A stretch of 64,000 bases of DNA, taken from positions 62,001 to 126,000 of the forward strand of contig CAKSTR010000009.1 of assembly GCA_934500835.1 (NCBI GenBank), given 5' to 3'. The position numbers and the translations under genes are program-made. Below, piece by piece: positions 31,071 to 40,259 of this stretch. The number at the start of each line of letters is the position of its first letter. Within the stretch, counting starts at the first letter, position 1. The stretch is from an uncultured Paracoccaceae bacterium (lineage in GTDB: Bacteria > Pseudomonadota > Alphaproteobacteria > Rhodobacterales > Rhodobacteraceae). Below the pieces are notes generated by a model that saw only the letters and a program-made list of their open reading frames with translations, was not told the origin of the DNA and searched no databases.

Positions 31071-32482
31071 AGCCGGTCCCCGATCAGGAACTCGGCGGCG
31101 CGGTCCAGCCGGATATGCGGCGGGCCCTCGCCCGGCGACAGCGTCATCCGGGCGGGGGCGAAGGCCATCAGCGCGAAATCGGCATCCAGCCAGTGTTCGG
31201 CGCCTTCGCGGGCCGGAACAAGGACGCGGGCCGGATCGCGCGGCAGGGTGCCGGGATACATCACCGCCTGCTTGCCGGTGGCCAGCAGCCGGCCGCGCAC
31301 GGCGGGAAGGCTTTGGCCGTCGCGCTCCACCCGTTCCTCGACCGTGGCACGCAGGCCGGCGATGGACATGGCGGCCGTCTCGGCCCCGGCATAGGAGGCG
31401 CGGGATTTGGCGTCGGCCAGCAGGGCCTCGGTGATCGCGGTCAGCTGGGGGTGCTGCTCGTGGTGCAGATGGTCGGCCTTGGTGGCGGCGAACAGGATCT
31501 TCTCCACCCGCCGCGCGCCCAGAAGGCTGCTCAGCCAGCCGGTCTGGCCGACGCGGAAGGCCTGCAGGATCTCGGTCATCGTGCGGCGCAGGTCGGCCAC
31601 CGCCTGCGGCCCCTGATGCAGGGCACCCAGCACGTCCATCAGCACGATCTGCCGGTCAAGCCTTGCGAAATGGTCGCGGAAGAACGGGGTGACGACGCGG
31701 GCCTTGTAGGCCTCGTACCGGCGGTCCATCTCGCGCCAGAGGCTGCCGCGGGCCGTGGTGGCCGGGCGGGGCAAGGGCGCAAAGGTCAGGACCGGGCTGC
31801 CGGCAAGGTCTCCGGGCAACAGGAACCGGCCCGGCGTGCAGTCGGAATAGCCGGCCTCGCGCGCTGCCTGCAGATAGGCGGTGAAGCTGCGGGCCAGCGC
31901 CTGCGCCTCGGCCTCGTCCAGCCGGCGCGAGGCATCGGCGGCGCGGGCCTCGGCCACGAAATGGGCGGCTTCCTTGCGCCGGTCGATGCGGGCAAGGGTT
32001 TCCTCGGACCAGTCGGCATAGGATTTTTCCATCAGCGACAGGTCCAGCAGCCATTCGCCGGGGTAATCCACGATGTCCAGATGCAGGGTCTGCGGCCCGC
32101 GCCAGCCACCGAACCAGCCCGCCGGTCGGGTGCGGAACGAAAGCCGCAATTCCGAGATTGCCCGCGTGCCCTCGGGCCAGCGCGGGTTGTCGCCGGTCAG
32201 CCCCGCCATATGGCCCTCGAAATCAAAGCGCGGCAGGGTCACGTCGGGTTGGGGCTGCAGGTGGACCAGCTCGATCCTGCCGTCGCGGGCGGCGGTCAAC
32301 TGCGGCATCCGTCCCCGGTTCAACAGGTTGGCGATCAGCCCGGTGATGAACACCGTCTTGCCCGCCCGCGAAAGGCCGGTGACGCCAAGCCGGACCACCG
32401 GCTCGAACAGCATCTCCGAAACCGAGGCCTGAACACCTTCGATTCCGCGTGCGATTCCGTCGGTAAGGCCGAAAAGTGCCAA
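31067..32482 (-). CDS. YcjX family P-loop NTPase
   Basis: 471 residues. The Walker A motif [12 protein letters not shown] lies near residue 35-46, followed by [16 protein letters not shown] (Walker B region) and [20 protein letters not shown] (a TKAD nucleotide specificity-like motif). I start at TTG 32482, preceded by AGGAGACGG; longer frames continue antisense into truA. The family is a stress-inducible (heat-shock) GTPase-like protein of unknown role, paired with a DUF697 membrane protein as here. Confidence 0.9.
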   Translation of the reverse strand: MALFGLTDGIARGIEGVQASVSEMLFEPVVRLGVTGLSRAGKTVFITGLIANLLNRGRMPQLTAARDGRIELVHLQPQPDVTLPRFDFEGHMAGLTGDNPRWPEGTRAISELRLSFRTRPAGWFGGWRGPQTLHLDIVDYPGEWLLDLSLMEKSYADWSEETLARIDRRKEAAHFVAEARAADASRRLDEAEAQALARSFTAYLQAAREAGYSDCTPGRFLLPGDLAGSPVLTFAPLPRPATTARGSLWREMDRRYEAYKARVVTPFFRDHFARLDRQIVLMDVLGALHQGPQAVADLRRTMTEILQAFRVGQTGWLSSLLGARRVEKILFAATKADHLHHEQHPQLTAITEALLADAKSRASYAGAETAAMSIAGLRATVEERVERDGQSLPAVRGRLLATGKQAVMYPGTLPRDPARVLVPAREGAEHWLDADFALMAFAPARMTLSPGEGPPHIRLDRAAEFLIGDRL

Positions 32483-32581
32483 TGCCGTCTCCTGTTGCCG
32501 GGCCAAGATAGGCGGCGGGGCGGCGATTGGGAAGGTCCGCCACCGATGGACGCAGGGGCGGCTTTCGGCTATCGGGCGGGA

Positions 32582-33352
32582 ATGCCGCGCTTTGCTTTCA
32601 GGATCGAATACCACGGCGGGCCGTTCTGCGGCTGGCAACGGCAGGCCGGGGGCCTGCCTTCGGTGCAGCAGGCCGTGGAAGAGGCGCTGGCGCGGCTGGA
32701 GCCGGGCACGCACCGCATCGCCGCCGCAGGGCGCACCGATGCCGGGGTTCATGCCACCGGGCAGGTGGCTCATGCCGATCTGGCAAGGGACTGGGACCCG
32801 TTCCGGCTGTCCGAGGCGCTGAACTGGCACCTGAAACCCGCGCCGGTGGCGGTGACGGCCTGCGCCCGCGTGGCGGATGACTTCCACGCGCGCTTCTCGG
32901 CGACGGAGCGGCGATATCTCTTCCGGCTGGTGTCGCGCCGCGCCCCGGTGACCCATGACAAGGGGCTGGTCTGGCAGGTCTCGGCCAGCCTGGACGCCGA
33001 CGCCATGCGCGAAGGCGCGGCGCATCTGGTCGGACGGCACGACTTCACCACCTTCCGCTCGGTGATGTGTCAGGCCGACAGCCCAGTGAAAACGCTGGAC
33101 GAGATTTCGATTGCGGAAGCGCCCTACCCCGGCGGGCGCGAGTTCCGCTTCACCCTGCGCGCCCGCAGCTTCCTGCACAATCAGGTCCGCTCCATCGTCG
33201 GCACGCTGGAGCGGGTGGGCGCGGGCAGCTGGTCTGCGACCGATGTGGCGGCAGCACTCAACGCCAGAAGCCGCGCCGCCTGCGGCCCGGTGTCGCCGCC
33301 GGACGGGCTGTATCTGACCGGGGTCGGCTATCCACAGCCGCCCTTCGCCTGA
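32582..33352 (+). CDS. truA: tRNA pseudouridine(38-40) synthase
   Basis: 256 residues. The catalytic Asp53 is in [13 protein letters not shown]-terminal [19 protein letters not shown] and C-terminal [17 protein letters not shown] are TruA signatures. It modifies the anticodon stem-loop. The ATG at 32582 (MPRFAF) is the family start; the frame is open much further upstream, antisense to the NTPase gene. It is divergent from the YcjX-like gene with a 99-bp gap. Confidence 0.96.
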   Translation: MPRFAFRIEYHGGPFCGWQRQAGGLPSVQQAVEEALARLEPGTHRIAAAGRTDAGVHATGQVAHADLARDWDPFRLSEALNWHLKPAPVAVTACARVADDFHARFSATERRYLFRLVSRRAPVTHDKGLVWQVSASLDADAMREGAAHLVGRHDFTTFRSVMCQADSPVKTLDEISIAEAPYPGGREFRFTLRARSFLHNQVRSIVGTLERVGAGSWSATDVAAALNARSRAACGPVSPPDGLYLTGVGYPQPPFA

Positions 33353-33388
33353 TCCGCCCTTCGCCCGATCTGCCCAGCGCCTGACCCG

Positions 33389-34090
33389 TCACACCGCCCG
33401 GATCAGCCCGCCATCCACCCGCAGGTTCTGCCCGGTGATATAGCCCGCGCCTTCCGACAGCAGGAAGGCCACCGTCGCCGCGATCTCTTCGGACCGGCCA
33501 TAGCGCCCCATCGGCACCGAGTCCCGCCGCTCGTCGGTCTGCGGCAGGCTGTCGATCCAGCCCGGCAGCACATTGTTGATCCGCACGCCCCTGCCCGCAT
33601 GGTCGTCGGCGAAGATCTTGGTGAAGCTGGCCAGCCCCGCCCGCGCCACCGCCGATGTCGGGAACATGGCCGAGGGCTGGAAGGCCCAGGCGGTCGAGAT
33701 ATTGACGATCGCGCCGCCGCCTTGCGCCACCATGATCGGTGTCACCAGCCGGATCGGGCGCACCGCGGACAGGAAATAGACCTCCATCCCCTTTTGCCAA
33801 TCCTCATCCGTGATCTCCAGCAAGGGCGCGCGCGGCCCGTGTCCGGCCGAGTTGACCAAAGCGTCCACCCGGCCCCAGCGGTCCATCACCAGATCGACCA
33901 GCCGCTTCAGATCCTCGGGGACAAGGTTCGACCCGGTCACCCCGATGCCGCCCAGTTCCCGTGCCAGCGCCTCTCCCCTGCCCGATGAGGACAGCACCGC
34001 CACCCGATAGCCATCCTGCGCCAGCTTGCGCGCGCAGGCAGCGCCCATGCCCGAACCCGCCGCCGTCACGATTGCAACTTTCTGCACCAT
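33389..34090 (-). CDS. SDR family protein with atypical active site
   Basis: 233 residues of classical short-chain dehydrogenase fold. The nucleotide motif TAAGSGMG (9-16), NSAG (80-83), Ser132 (VNIST) and RINNVLPGWID are present, and the C terminus ends GQNLRVDGGLIRAV. The catalytic Tyr-x-x-x-Lys is missing: the aligned positions read Ser146 and Arg150 (SAVARAG). The Arg-containing variant looks like a conserved subfamily rather than a random mutation, but that is from memory. It may bind NAD(P) without normal dehydrogenase chemistry, or use other residues. It lies alone between truA (convergent) and tRNA-Gly. Confidence 0.85.
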   Translation of the reverse strand: MVQKVAIVTAAGSGMGAACARKLAQDGYRVAVLSSSGRGEALARELGGIGVTGSNLVPEDLKRLVDLVMDRWGRVDALVNSAGHGPRAPLLEITDEDWQKGMEVYFLSAVRPIRLVTPIMVAQGGGAIVNISTAWAFQPSAMFPTSAVARAGLASFTKIFADDHAGRGVRINNVLPGWIDSLPQTDERRDSVPMGRYGRSEEIAATVAFLLSEGAGYITGQNLRVDGGLIRAV

Positions 34091-34199
34091 GTCCCGCCTC
34101 CCATGCCTGAGGGTCAAAGCCTCTGCAAACCCTCGCAGACTGCGGCAGATCCGCAAGTCCCGGCAGGGCGCGCGGCGTCAGATCGGGAAAGGGGGATTC

Positions 34200-34273
34200 T
34201 GGAGCGGGTAGCGGGAATCGAACCCGCCCCATCAGCTTGGAAGGCTGAGGCGCTACCACTACACCATACCCGC
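34200..34273 (-). tRNA. tRNA-Gly (TCC)
   Basis: 74 nt including an encoded CCA. Acceptor stem GCGGGTA/TACCCGC, discriminator T, anticodon stem TCAGC/GCTGA with loop CTTCCAA giving anticodon TCC. It reads GGA and probably GGG. It is in the same strand as, and upstream of, the SDR gene. Confidence 0.95.
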
Positions 34274-34449
34274 CGCTCTGGCCCGTCCCTAGCCGAAATC
34301 CGGCAGGGCCGCAAGCGCCGGCCCGGGGCAACTTGCGCCCGGACCGGACCTGCCACGCGGCCTTTGCAGAACTGTCATACGGCTGTCTCGGCCGTTTCAT
34401 GCCCCGGACCTAGGCTTGATTCCCATCGCCCTGCCACACCGAGGCCCGC

Positions 34450-35385
34450 ATGTTCGTCGACTCGCAGCCCTTCCAGCCCGATGCACTGCAACCGCCTCTT
34501 CCTGCGCCCGCCTGCGCCCCGGTCCCGGTCCGCTTCACCTATTCGCATCCCGGCCAGTCGCCCTTTCGCCGCGGCCTGATCCGCGCGGTGGAGCGCGCCT
34601 CCGGCCAGCCCCGGCTGCAAAACCTGTACGCGGACTGGGCCGCCCACGGCAAACGCGACGGCGAATCCGTCTTCGAGGCTGCGCTGCGCCTGATGAACGT
34701 GACCATGCGGATCGAGGGCGAGGCCGCGCTGGCCGCCCTGCCCCGCGACGGCGGCCTCCTCCTGGTGGCGAACCACCCCTACGGCATCGTCGACGGGCTG
34801 GCGATCGGGCATCTTGGCATGGCGCTGCGCGGCAATGCCAGCATCATGACCAACAGCCTCCTGTGCCGCGTGCCCGAGGTTGACCCCCACCTCCTGCCCG
34901 TCGATTTCTCCGACACGCCGCAAGCGCGCCGCCTGACGGGCGAGACCCGCCGCCGCGCCGCCGCCCTGCTGGCCGAGGGCAATGTGGTGGCGATCTTCCC
35001 GGCTGGTGGCGTGGCCACGGCCAACCACCCCCTGCACGGCCGCGCCGTCGATCCGGCCTGGCATCCCTTCGTCGGCCGCCTTGCCACGATGCCCGGCGTC
35101 ACCACCCTGCCGGTGCATTTCCGCGGCCAGAACTCGCGCCTTTTCCAACTGGCCAGCCACCTCTCCTATCCGCTGCGCGTCGCGCTGATCTTCCACGAGA
35201 CCCGCCGCCGGATCGGCCGCATGCTGGACCTGCGTCTTGGCATGCCGATCCCCGCCGCCGAGCTGGCAAGGCTGGACCGCGGCTCCGTCGCCAACGACCT
35301 TCGCCGCCGCACCATGTCCCTGGCCCGGCCCGCGCCGGAAGACCCTGACGAGGTCTTCAACTGGCCCGCCCATATCACCTGGTAA
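34450..35385 (+). CDS. Lysophospholipid acyltransferase family protein
   Basis: 311 residues. The acyltransferase HX4D box is seen as NHPYGIVDG (about 113-121), and the phosphate-binding block as AIFPAGGVAT. This pattern fits the OlsA/PlsC-like (hemolysin-type) acyltransferases, which acylate lyso-ornithine lipid or lysophosphatidate at the inner membrane; the acceptor here is not decided. The first 45 residues are Pro-rich and less conserved. It converges with the 5'-nucleotidase gene across a degenerate TTCGGCGAA palindrome. Confidence 0.85.
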   Translation: MFVDSQPFQPDALQPPLPAPACAPVPVRFTYSHPGQSPFRRGLIRAVERASGQPRLQNLYADWAAHGKRDGESVFEAALRLMNVTMRIEGEAALAALPRDGGLLLVANHPYGIVDGLAIGHLGMALRGNASIMTNSLLCRVPEVDPHLLPVDFSDTPQARRLTGETRRRAAALLAEGNVVAIFPAGGVATANHPLHGRAVDPAWHPFVGRLATMPGVTTLPVHFRGQNSRLFQLASHLSYPLRVALIFHETRRRIGRMLDLRLGMPIPAAELARLDRGSVANDLRRRTMSLARPAPEDPDEVFNWPAHITW

Positions 35386-35494
35386 CTCCGCCCCGCCCTG
35401 CGCGCGGCAGCGCCGCCGGATGGCCCGGAAGTGCCCCCGGGACAGCCCCTGCGCCACCGGCACGAAAAAGGGCGGAACCTCCCGGCCCCGCCCC

Positions 35495-35513
35495 GATTTT
35501 TCGGCGAACAGTC
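35495..35513 (+). terminator. Degenerate TTCGGCGAA palindrome between convergent genes
   Basis: GATTTTTCG-G-CGAACAGTC, an inverted repeat with two mismatches, 5 bp from the end of the 5'-nucleotidase gene and 110 bp from the acyltransferase stop. Same family as the palindromes at 10500, 13015 and 16685. Confidence 0.4.
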
Positions 35514-35518
35514 GTGCC

Positions 35519-37090
35519 CTATTTCACGGTGATCCGCCCGTCCAGATAGGGCGTATAGGGCGCATGTGCCGTGATGTATTCGGCCACCACTTCGGCCAGA
35601 TCGGGGCCGTAGTCATAGGCCTTGTCGGCATCGACAAAGACCGAGAACCCGTCGCCGCCCTGCCGCACGTAGTTGTTCGCCACCACCAGATAGGTCTCGC
35701 CGGGGTCGATCGGTCCCCAGCCGCCATCGACCTGAACCATCACATCGCTGATCCGGCTGCCCACCGGCTGCTTTGCGTCAAAGGCGTATTTCATCCCCGC
35801 CACCTGCAGGAACCGCCCGGCCTTCTCCTCATACTGGCTGACGCCATTCTCCAGCGCCTCGACCAGCGTCGCGCCCGAGACCTCGAAGGTGGAGAGCGTG
35901 TTCTGGAACGGCAGCACCGTCAGCACCTCGCCCATCGTCACCTCGCCCGCGTCGATCGAGGCGCGCAATCCGCCCGAGTTCACCAGCGCGATCGTCACCC
36001 CCTGATCCGCCACCCGCGCCAGCGAGGCATCGGCGACCAGATTGCCCATGGTGCATTCGACCTGCCGGCAGTTGTCGCGGTTGCCGTCGATCTCGGCCGC
36101 CGTCTCGGCCACCACCTTGCTGCGGATTTCCTCAAGCGGCTGACCCAGTTCGGCGATCCGGGCCAGGGTGTCGGAATCCTCGGCCACCGCCTTGTCCATG
36201 ATCAAGGGCTCGCCCGTGGCGCTGACGATCTCGCCCGCGTCATCGAAGGTCACGTTCAATTCGCCCAGGAACTTGCCATAGGCATAGGCCTGCACGATGG
36301 CGGTCTTGCCGACCATGGTGGGGTAAGGCCCCTTCGCATCCTCGGAGACATTGGAAAGATAGGTGTTGTCATGTCCCCCGACGATGACATCCACCCCCGT
36401 CGTGCCCGCCGCGACCCGCTGGTCCACCAGATAGCCCGAGTGGCTGAGGACGATGATCTTGTTCACCCCCTCGGCCGTCAGCTTGTCGACCTCGCCCTGC
36501 ACGGCCTGCACCGGATCGGTGAACACGACATTCTTGCCCGGAGCCGCGATTTCCGGCGTGTCCAGCGGGGTCAGCCCGATCAGCCCGATCTTCTCGCCGC
36601 CCCGCTCGATCACCGTCGATTTCAGGATCTTGTCCTTCAGCAAGGGCTCCATGCTCAGGTCGGCATTCGACATCAGCACCGGGAACTTCACCGCCTCGAC
36701 AAAACCCTTCAGCACCTCGGGCCCGTCGTCGAACTCGTGGTTGCCCACGGTCATCGCATCATAGCCCAGCCGGTTCATGAACTCGGCCGTCATCACGCCC
36801 TTGTAATAGGTGTAGAACAGCGTGCCCTGGAACTGGTCGCCGCCATCCACCAGAATCGTGTTGTTCGACCGCTTGCGCGCCTCCTCCAGCGCCGTCACCA
36901 GCCGGGCCGAGCCGCCAAAACACTCCCCCGCCGCATTGTCCTCGGCCGAGCACGGCCCGTCATAGGCCGAGATCGGTTCAAAGCGGTCATGGAAGTCGTT
37001 GGTGTGCAGGATCGTCAGGGAATACTCCGCCTGCGCCATGCCAGCGCCCAGCGCCAGCGCCGCAGCGGTTCCAAGGACTCGGGCATACAT
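35519..37090 (-). CDS. Periplasmic 5'-nucleotidase / 2',3'-cyclic phosphodiesterase family
   Basis: 523 residues. A signal peptide (MYARVLGTAAALALGAGMAQA) is followed by a calcineurin-like metallophosphatase domain with LHTNDFHDRF, GNHEFDDGPE, SHSGY and GGHDN metal ligands. A C-terminal 5'-nucleotidase domain (from about 330) has NSGGLRASI and PFQNTL. It would liberate phosphate and nucleosides from nucleotides in the periplasm. A TGTAAC-N5-TGTAAC direct repeat lies just upstream. Released nucleosides could feed the purine phosphorylase encoded at 46.7 kb, but they are not linked genetically. Confidence 0.93.
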   Translation of the reverse strand: MYARVLGTAAALALGAGMAQAEYSLTILHTNDFHDRFEPISAYDGPCSAEDNAAGECFGGSARLVTALEEARKRSNNTILVDGGDQFQGTLFYTYYKGVMTAEFMNRLGYDAMTVGNHEFDDGPEVLKGFVEAVKFPVLMSNADLSMEPLLKDKILKSTVIERGGEKIGLIGLTPLDTPEIAAPGKNVVFTDPVQAVQGEVDKLTAEGVNKIIVLSHSGYLVDQRVAAGTTGVDVIVGGHDNTYLSNVSEDAKGPYPTMVGKTAIVQAYAYGKFLGELNVTFDDAGEIVSATGEPLIMDKAVAEDSDTLARIAELGQPLEEIRSKVVAETAAEIDGNRDNCRQVECTMGNLVADASLARVADQGVTIALVNSGGLRASIDAGEVTMGEVLTVLPFQNTLSTFEVSGATLVEALENGVSQYEEKAGRFLQVAGMKYAFDAKQPVGSRISDVMVQVDGGWGPIDPGETYLVVANNYVRQGGDGFSVFVDADKAYDYGPDLAEVVAEYITAHAPYTPYLDGRITVK

Positions 37091-37116
37091 CGCGAAACCT
37101 CCATGTTGGTGATGCC

Positions 37117-37133
37117 GTTACATTGCTGTTACA
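37117..37133 (-). promoter_or_regulatory. TGTAAC direct repeat, Pho-box-like spacing
   Basis: On the minus strand TGTAAC-AGCAA-TGTAAC, an 11-bp period as in PhoB boxes. It ends 26 bp before the 5'-nucleotidase ATG, which is close for a normal class of Pho promoter. The hexamer differs from the E. coli CTGTCAT. Confidence 0.4.
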
Positions 37134-37249
37134 CCGCGCCTTGAGTCAAAGCCCATCGGCCCGGCCCGGCCCCTTCCTGCCGCCTGCCGATGAAACCGCG
37201 ATGACCAAGCCCGATTGACCGGCGGCCCGTTCCGGTGCAATGCAGCGCC

Positions 37250-37588
37250 ATGCTGATCTACAAGATCCTCCGCCGCCCCGAATGGGATGCCTTCCGCGCC
37301 GCCGGTGAAACCCTTGGCGCGCCGGTCGATCTGGCCGATGGCTACATCCATTTCTCGACCGCCGCCCAGGTGGCCGAAACCGCCGCCAAATGGTTCGCGA
37401 CGGAAAGCGATCTGGTGCTGGTCGCCTTCGATACGGACCGCCTCGGCCCGGCCCTGAAATGGGAACCCTCGCGCGGCGGCGCGCTGTTTCCCCACCTCTA
37501 CCGCGCGTTGAACCTCTCCGAGGTGGTCTGGGACAAATCCCTTCCCCTCGGCGCCACCGGCCATATCTTCCCCGAGGGCGTCTGGTGA
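37250..37588 (+). CDS. DUF952 family protein
   Basis: 112 residues: [19 protein letters not shown], then [20 protein letters not shown] and [12 protein letters not shown], the DUF952 pattern. It is a small cytoplasmic protein of unknown function, structurally related to ADP-ribosyltransferase-like folds according to what I recall of the family. The start at 37250 is preferred over an ATG five codons upstream. Its stop overlaps the pyrD GTG start, and this DUF952-pyrD pairing is common in Rhodobacteraceae. Confidence 0.9.
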   Translation: MLIYKILRRPEWDAFRAAGETLGAPVDLADGYIHFSTAAQVAETAAKWFATESDLVLVAFDTDRLGPALKWEPSRGGALFPHLYRALNLSEVVWDKSLPLGATGHIFPEGVW

Positions 37589-38646
37589 GCCTTGTCGAAA
37601 GCCTCGGCCTGGCCGCGCTGCGCCGGATCGACCCCGAGGCCGCCCATGGCCTTGCGCTGAAGGCGCTGACCGTGGGCCTTGCGCCCTTGCCCGGCCCTGT
37701 GACCTCGGCCCGTCTGGCAACCACCCTGGCCGGGATGCCCTTGCTGAACCCCGTAGGGCTGGCCGCCGGTTTCGACAAGAACGCCACCGCCGTGGCCCAG
37801 CTTTCCCGCGCCGGCTTCGGCTTCATCGAGGTCGGTGCCGCCACCCCCCTGCCGCAGCCCGGCAACCCCCGACCGCGCCTCTTCCGCCTTGCGGAAGACC
37901 AGGCCGCGATCAACCGCTTCGGCTTCAACAATGACGGCGCCGATGCCATCGCCGCCCGCCTTGCCGCCCGCACCCGGGGGCCTGTCCCCGTCGGCCTGAA
38001 CCTTGGCGCCAACAAGACCTCCGACAACCGCGCCGCCGATTTCGCCCGCGTGCTGGCGACCTGCGGCCCGCATGTCGATTTCGCCACGGTCAATGTCAGC
38101 AGCCCCAACACGGAAAGACTGCGCGACCTGCAAGGCCCCGCCGCCCTCGCCGCCCTCCTGGCCGGCGTGATGGAGGCCCGCGCCGCCCTTGCCACCCCGA
38201 TCCCGGTCTTTCTGAAGATCGCCCCCGACCTTTCGGACGAAGACCTCTCCGGCATCGCCGAGGTGGCGCTTTCCGCCGGCCTCTCGGGCATCATCGCCAC
38301 CAACACCACCCTGTCGCGCGAAGGTCTGAAATCCGCACATGCGGCGCAACAGGGCGGCCTGTCCGGCGCCCCCTTGTTCGAAAAGTCCACCCGCGTGCTG
38401 GCCCGCCTGTCGCAGCTTACGGACGGCAAACTGCCCCTGATCGGCGTCGGCGGCATCTCCGGCGCGGAACAGGCCTATGCCAAGATCCGCGCCGGGGCAT
38501 CGGCGGTGCAGATCTACACCGCCATGGTCTACCACGGCCTCAGCCTCGCCGCCCGCGTGGCCCGGGGCCTCGACGCCCTCCTCGCCCGCGACGGCTTCGC
38601 CACCCTTGCCGAAGCGACCGGCACCGACCGCGCCCGCTGGCTGTAG
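37585..38646 (+). CDS. pyrD: Dihydroorotate dehydrogenase (quinone), class 2
   Basis: 353 residues from a GTG overlapping the DUF952 stop (GTGA). It oxidises dihydroorotate to orotate with quinone as acceptor at the inner membrane. An N-terminal amphipathic segment (about 1-35), [13 protein letters not shown] (FMN loop), the catalytic base Ser in [26 protein letters not shown] and [16 protein letters not shown] are all present. The serine base and N-terminal extension identify class 2. Confidence 0.96.
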   Translation: MSLVESLGLAALRRIDPEAAHGLALKALTVGLAPLPGPVTSARLATTLAGMPLLNPVGLAAGFDKNATAVAQLSRAGFGFIEVGAATPLPQPGNPRPRLFRLAEDQAAINRFGFNNDGADAIAARLAARTRGPVPVGLNLGANKTSDNRAADFARVLATCGPHVDFATVNVSSPNTERLRDLQGPAALAALLAGVMEARAALATPIPVFLKIAPDLSDEDLSGIAEVALSAGLSGIIATNTTLSREGLKSAHAAQQGGLSGAPLFEKSTRVLARLSQLTDGKLPLIGVGGISGAEQAYAKIRAGASAVQIYTAMVYHGLSLAARVARGLDALLARDGFATLAEATGTDRARWL

Positions 38647-38653
38647 GCCCCCC

Positions 38654-38706
38654 ACATTTTCTGTCCCCAAATATCCCGGGGGTCCGGGGGCTGGCCCCCG
38701 GCCGCC
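38654..38706 (+). repeat. Intergenic repeat copy R7 (TTTTCTGTCC subtype)
   Basis: TTTTCTGTCC followed by AAATATCC and a GGGGGTCC/GGGGGCTGGCCCCC hairpin, immediately after pyrD. Confidence 0.7.
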
Positions 38707-38764
38707 GCCCCCCGGGCCCCGCCTCCCCCATTGAGGCGCGCGGGAAATCCGCTACCCTTCCGCC

Positions 38765-40117
38765 ATGTTCCGCGCCGTCGAGGTTCCGCTCTGGCTTCTT
38801 ATCCTGATCCTCGGCTTCGCCGCGATCAGCTTCGCCACCCATTTCCTGCTTCCCTCCGTGCGCTGGTTCTTCCGCCGCCGCGCCGAACGGGCGCTGTCGC
38901 GCCTGAACGCGCGCCTTGACCGCAAGATCGACCTCTTCAAGCTGGCCCGCCGCTCCGACATGGTCGCCCGCCTCGCCTATGACGCCCGCGTGGTCGAGGC
39001 CGCCATGCAGCACGCCGCCGAGACCGGCCTTCCCGCCGAGGTCGCCTTCGAAGAGGCCCACCGCTACGCGCGCGAAATCGTGCCCTCCTTCTCGGCCACG
39101 GTCTATTTCGGCTTCGGCACCCGCGCCGCGAAATGGTTCTCGCGGCTGCTCTACCGCGTCCGCGTCGGCAGGATTCATCAGGAACTGGGCCAGATCGACC
39201 CGCGCGCCACCGTGATCTTCGTGATGAACCACCGCTCGAACATGGACTATGTCCTTGTCACCTGGCTGGTGTCCGAACGCAGCGCAATCTCCTATGCCGT
39301 CGGCGAATGGGCGCGGTTCTGGCCGCTGAGCTGGCTGATCCGCTCGATGGGCGCCTATTTCATCCGCCGCGGCAGCCGGAACGCGCTCTATCGCCGGGTG
39401 CTGGCGCGCTATGTCCAGATGGCCACCGAAGAGGGGATGACCCAGGCCATGTTCCCCGAGGGCGGCCTCTCGCTGGACGGCGGCACCGGCCCTGCGAAAC
39501 TGGGCCTTCTCAGCTATATCGTCGAAGGCTGGATCGAGGGGCTGGTCGCGCAGGACCGCGACGTGGTCTTCGTGCCCGTGGGCCTCGGCTATGACCGCGT
39601 GCTTGAGGACAGGCTTCTGGTCCAGGCCGCCAAGGCCGGCACCCGGCGCTTCCGCAACCGCCCCTTCCGCCTTGCGCTGAATGCCGGCCGTTTCCTCTGG
39701 GCGCGCTGGCGCGGCCGGACCCGCGGCTTCGGCACCGCCGCCGCCGGCTTCGGCGCCCCGCTGTCCCTGCGCGCCTTTCTCGCCGAAGGGCATGACGCCC
39801 CGGTCGAGGCCCTCGGCGCCCGGCTGATGCAGCATATCTCCGCCGTTGTCCCCGTCCTGCCGGTGCCGCTGGTCGCCGCGGCGCTTGGCCAGGGTGCCGC
39901 CGACCGGGCCGAACTTCTGGCCCGGGTCCAGACCCTGATCGAAAGGCTTCAGGCCGCCGGGGCCGTCCTGAAACTGCCGCCGCAGGGGGCCGGGACCACG
40001 CTGGAAGAGGGGCTGGCCCCGCTTCTTGCCCGCGGACTGGTCACCCCCGACCTGCAACCCGTCGCATCGGAAGCGGCCCTTCTGGCCTTCTACGCCGCCT
40101 CGATTCCCGCAACCTGA
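38765..40117 (+). CDS. Glycerol-3-phosphate / acylglycerol-phosphate acyltransferase (PlsB-like)
   Basis: 450 residues. One N-terminal membrane segment (VPLWLLILILGFAAISFATH) precedes an acyltransferase domain with NHRSNMDYVLV (HX4D box, about 154-163), RRGSRNALYRRVL and FPEGGLSLDG. This arrangement resembles the PlsB-type glycerol-3-phosphate acyltransferases, although shorter than E. coli PlsB (about 800 residues). It probably acts in phospholipid synthesis at the inner membrane. It ends 143 bp before ccr, and the gap is an AT-rich control region. Confidence 0.85.
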   Translation: MFRAVEVPLWLLILILGFAAISFATHFLLPSVRWFFRRRAERALSRLNARLDRKIDLFKLARRSDMVARLAYDARVVEAAMQHAAETGLPAEVAFEEAHRYAREIVPSFSATVYFGFGTRAAKWFSRLLYRVRVGRIHQELGQIDPRATVIFVMNHRSNMDYVLVTWLVSERSAISYAVGEWARFWPLSWLIRSMGAYFIRRGSRNALYRRVLARYVQMATEEGMTQAMFPEGGLSLDGGTGPAKLGLLSYIVEGWIEGLVAQDRDVVFVPVGLGYDRVLEDRLLVQAAKAGTRRFRNRPFRLALNAGRFLWARWRGRTRGFGTAAAGFGAPLSLRAFLAEGHDAPVEALGARLMQHISAVVPVLPVPLVAAALGQGAADRAELLARVQTLIERLQAAGAVLKLPPQGAGTTLEEGLAPLLARGLVTPDLQPVASEAALLAFYAASIPAT

Positions 40118-40181
40118 CCGGTATCACGGAATTTCTGCGGCGCGGCGGACATAAAATTACAAAATAAGGTTACTCACTATT

Positions 40182-40191
40182 GCAATATTGC
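40182..40191 (+). promoter_or_regulatory. GCAATATTGC palindrome in the ccr control region
   Basis: Perfect 10-bp palindrome 68 bp before the ccr start, within an AT-rich stretch (40150-40190) that stands out from the GC-rich surroundings. A related CGAATATTGC occurs in the ecm promoter. A half-site AATTTCTGCG at 40130-40139 matches one arm of the palindrome upstream of mcl2. Confidence 0.5.
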
Positions 40192-40259
40192 GCGTCCAGC
40201 CATATCCCTTGCGCCAGACCCGCCCCGATTCTGCGGCGCGGCATGTGATGGAGAGGATC

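Noticed and set aside
35519..37144. Long plus-strand frame opposite the 5'-nucleotidase gene
   Set aside because: Shadow frame; the minus-strand protein has a signal peptide and all metal-binding motifs.
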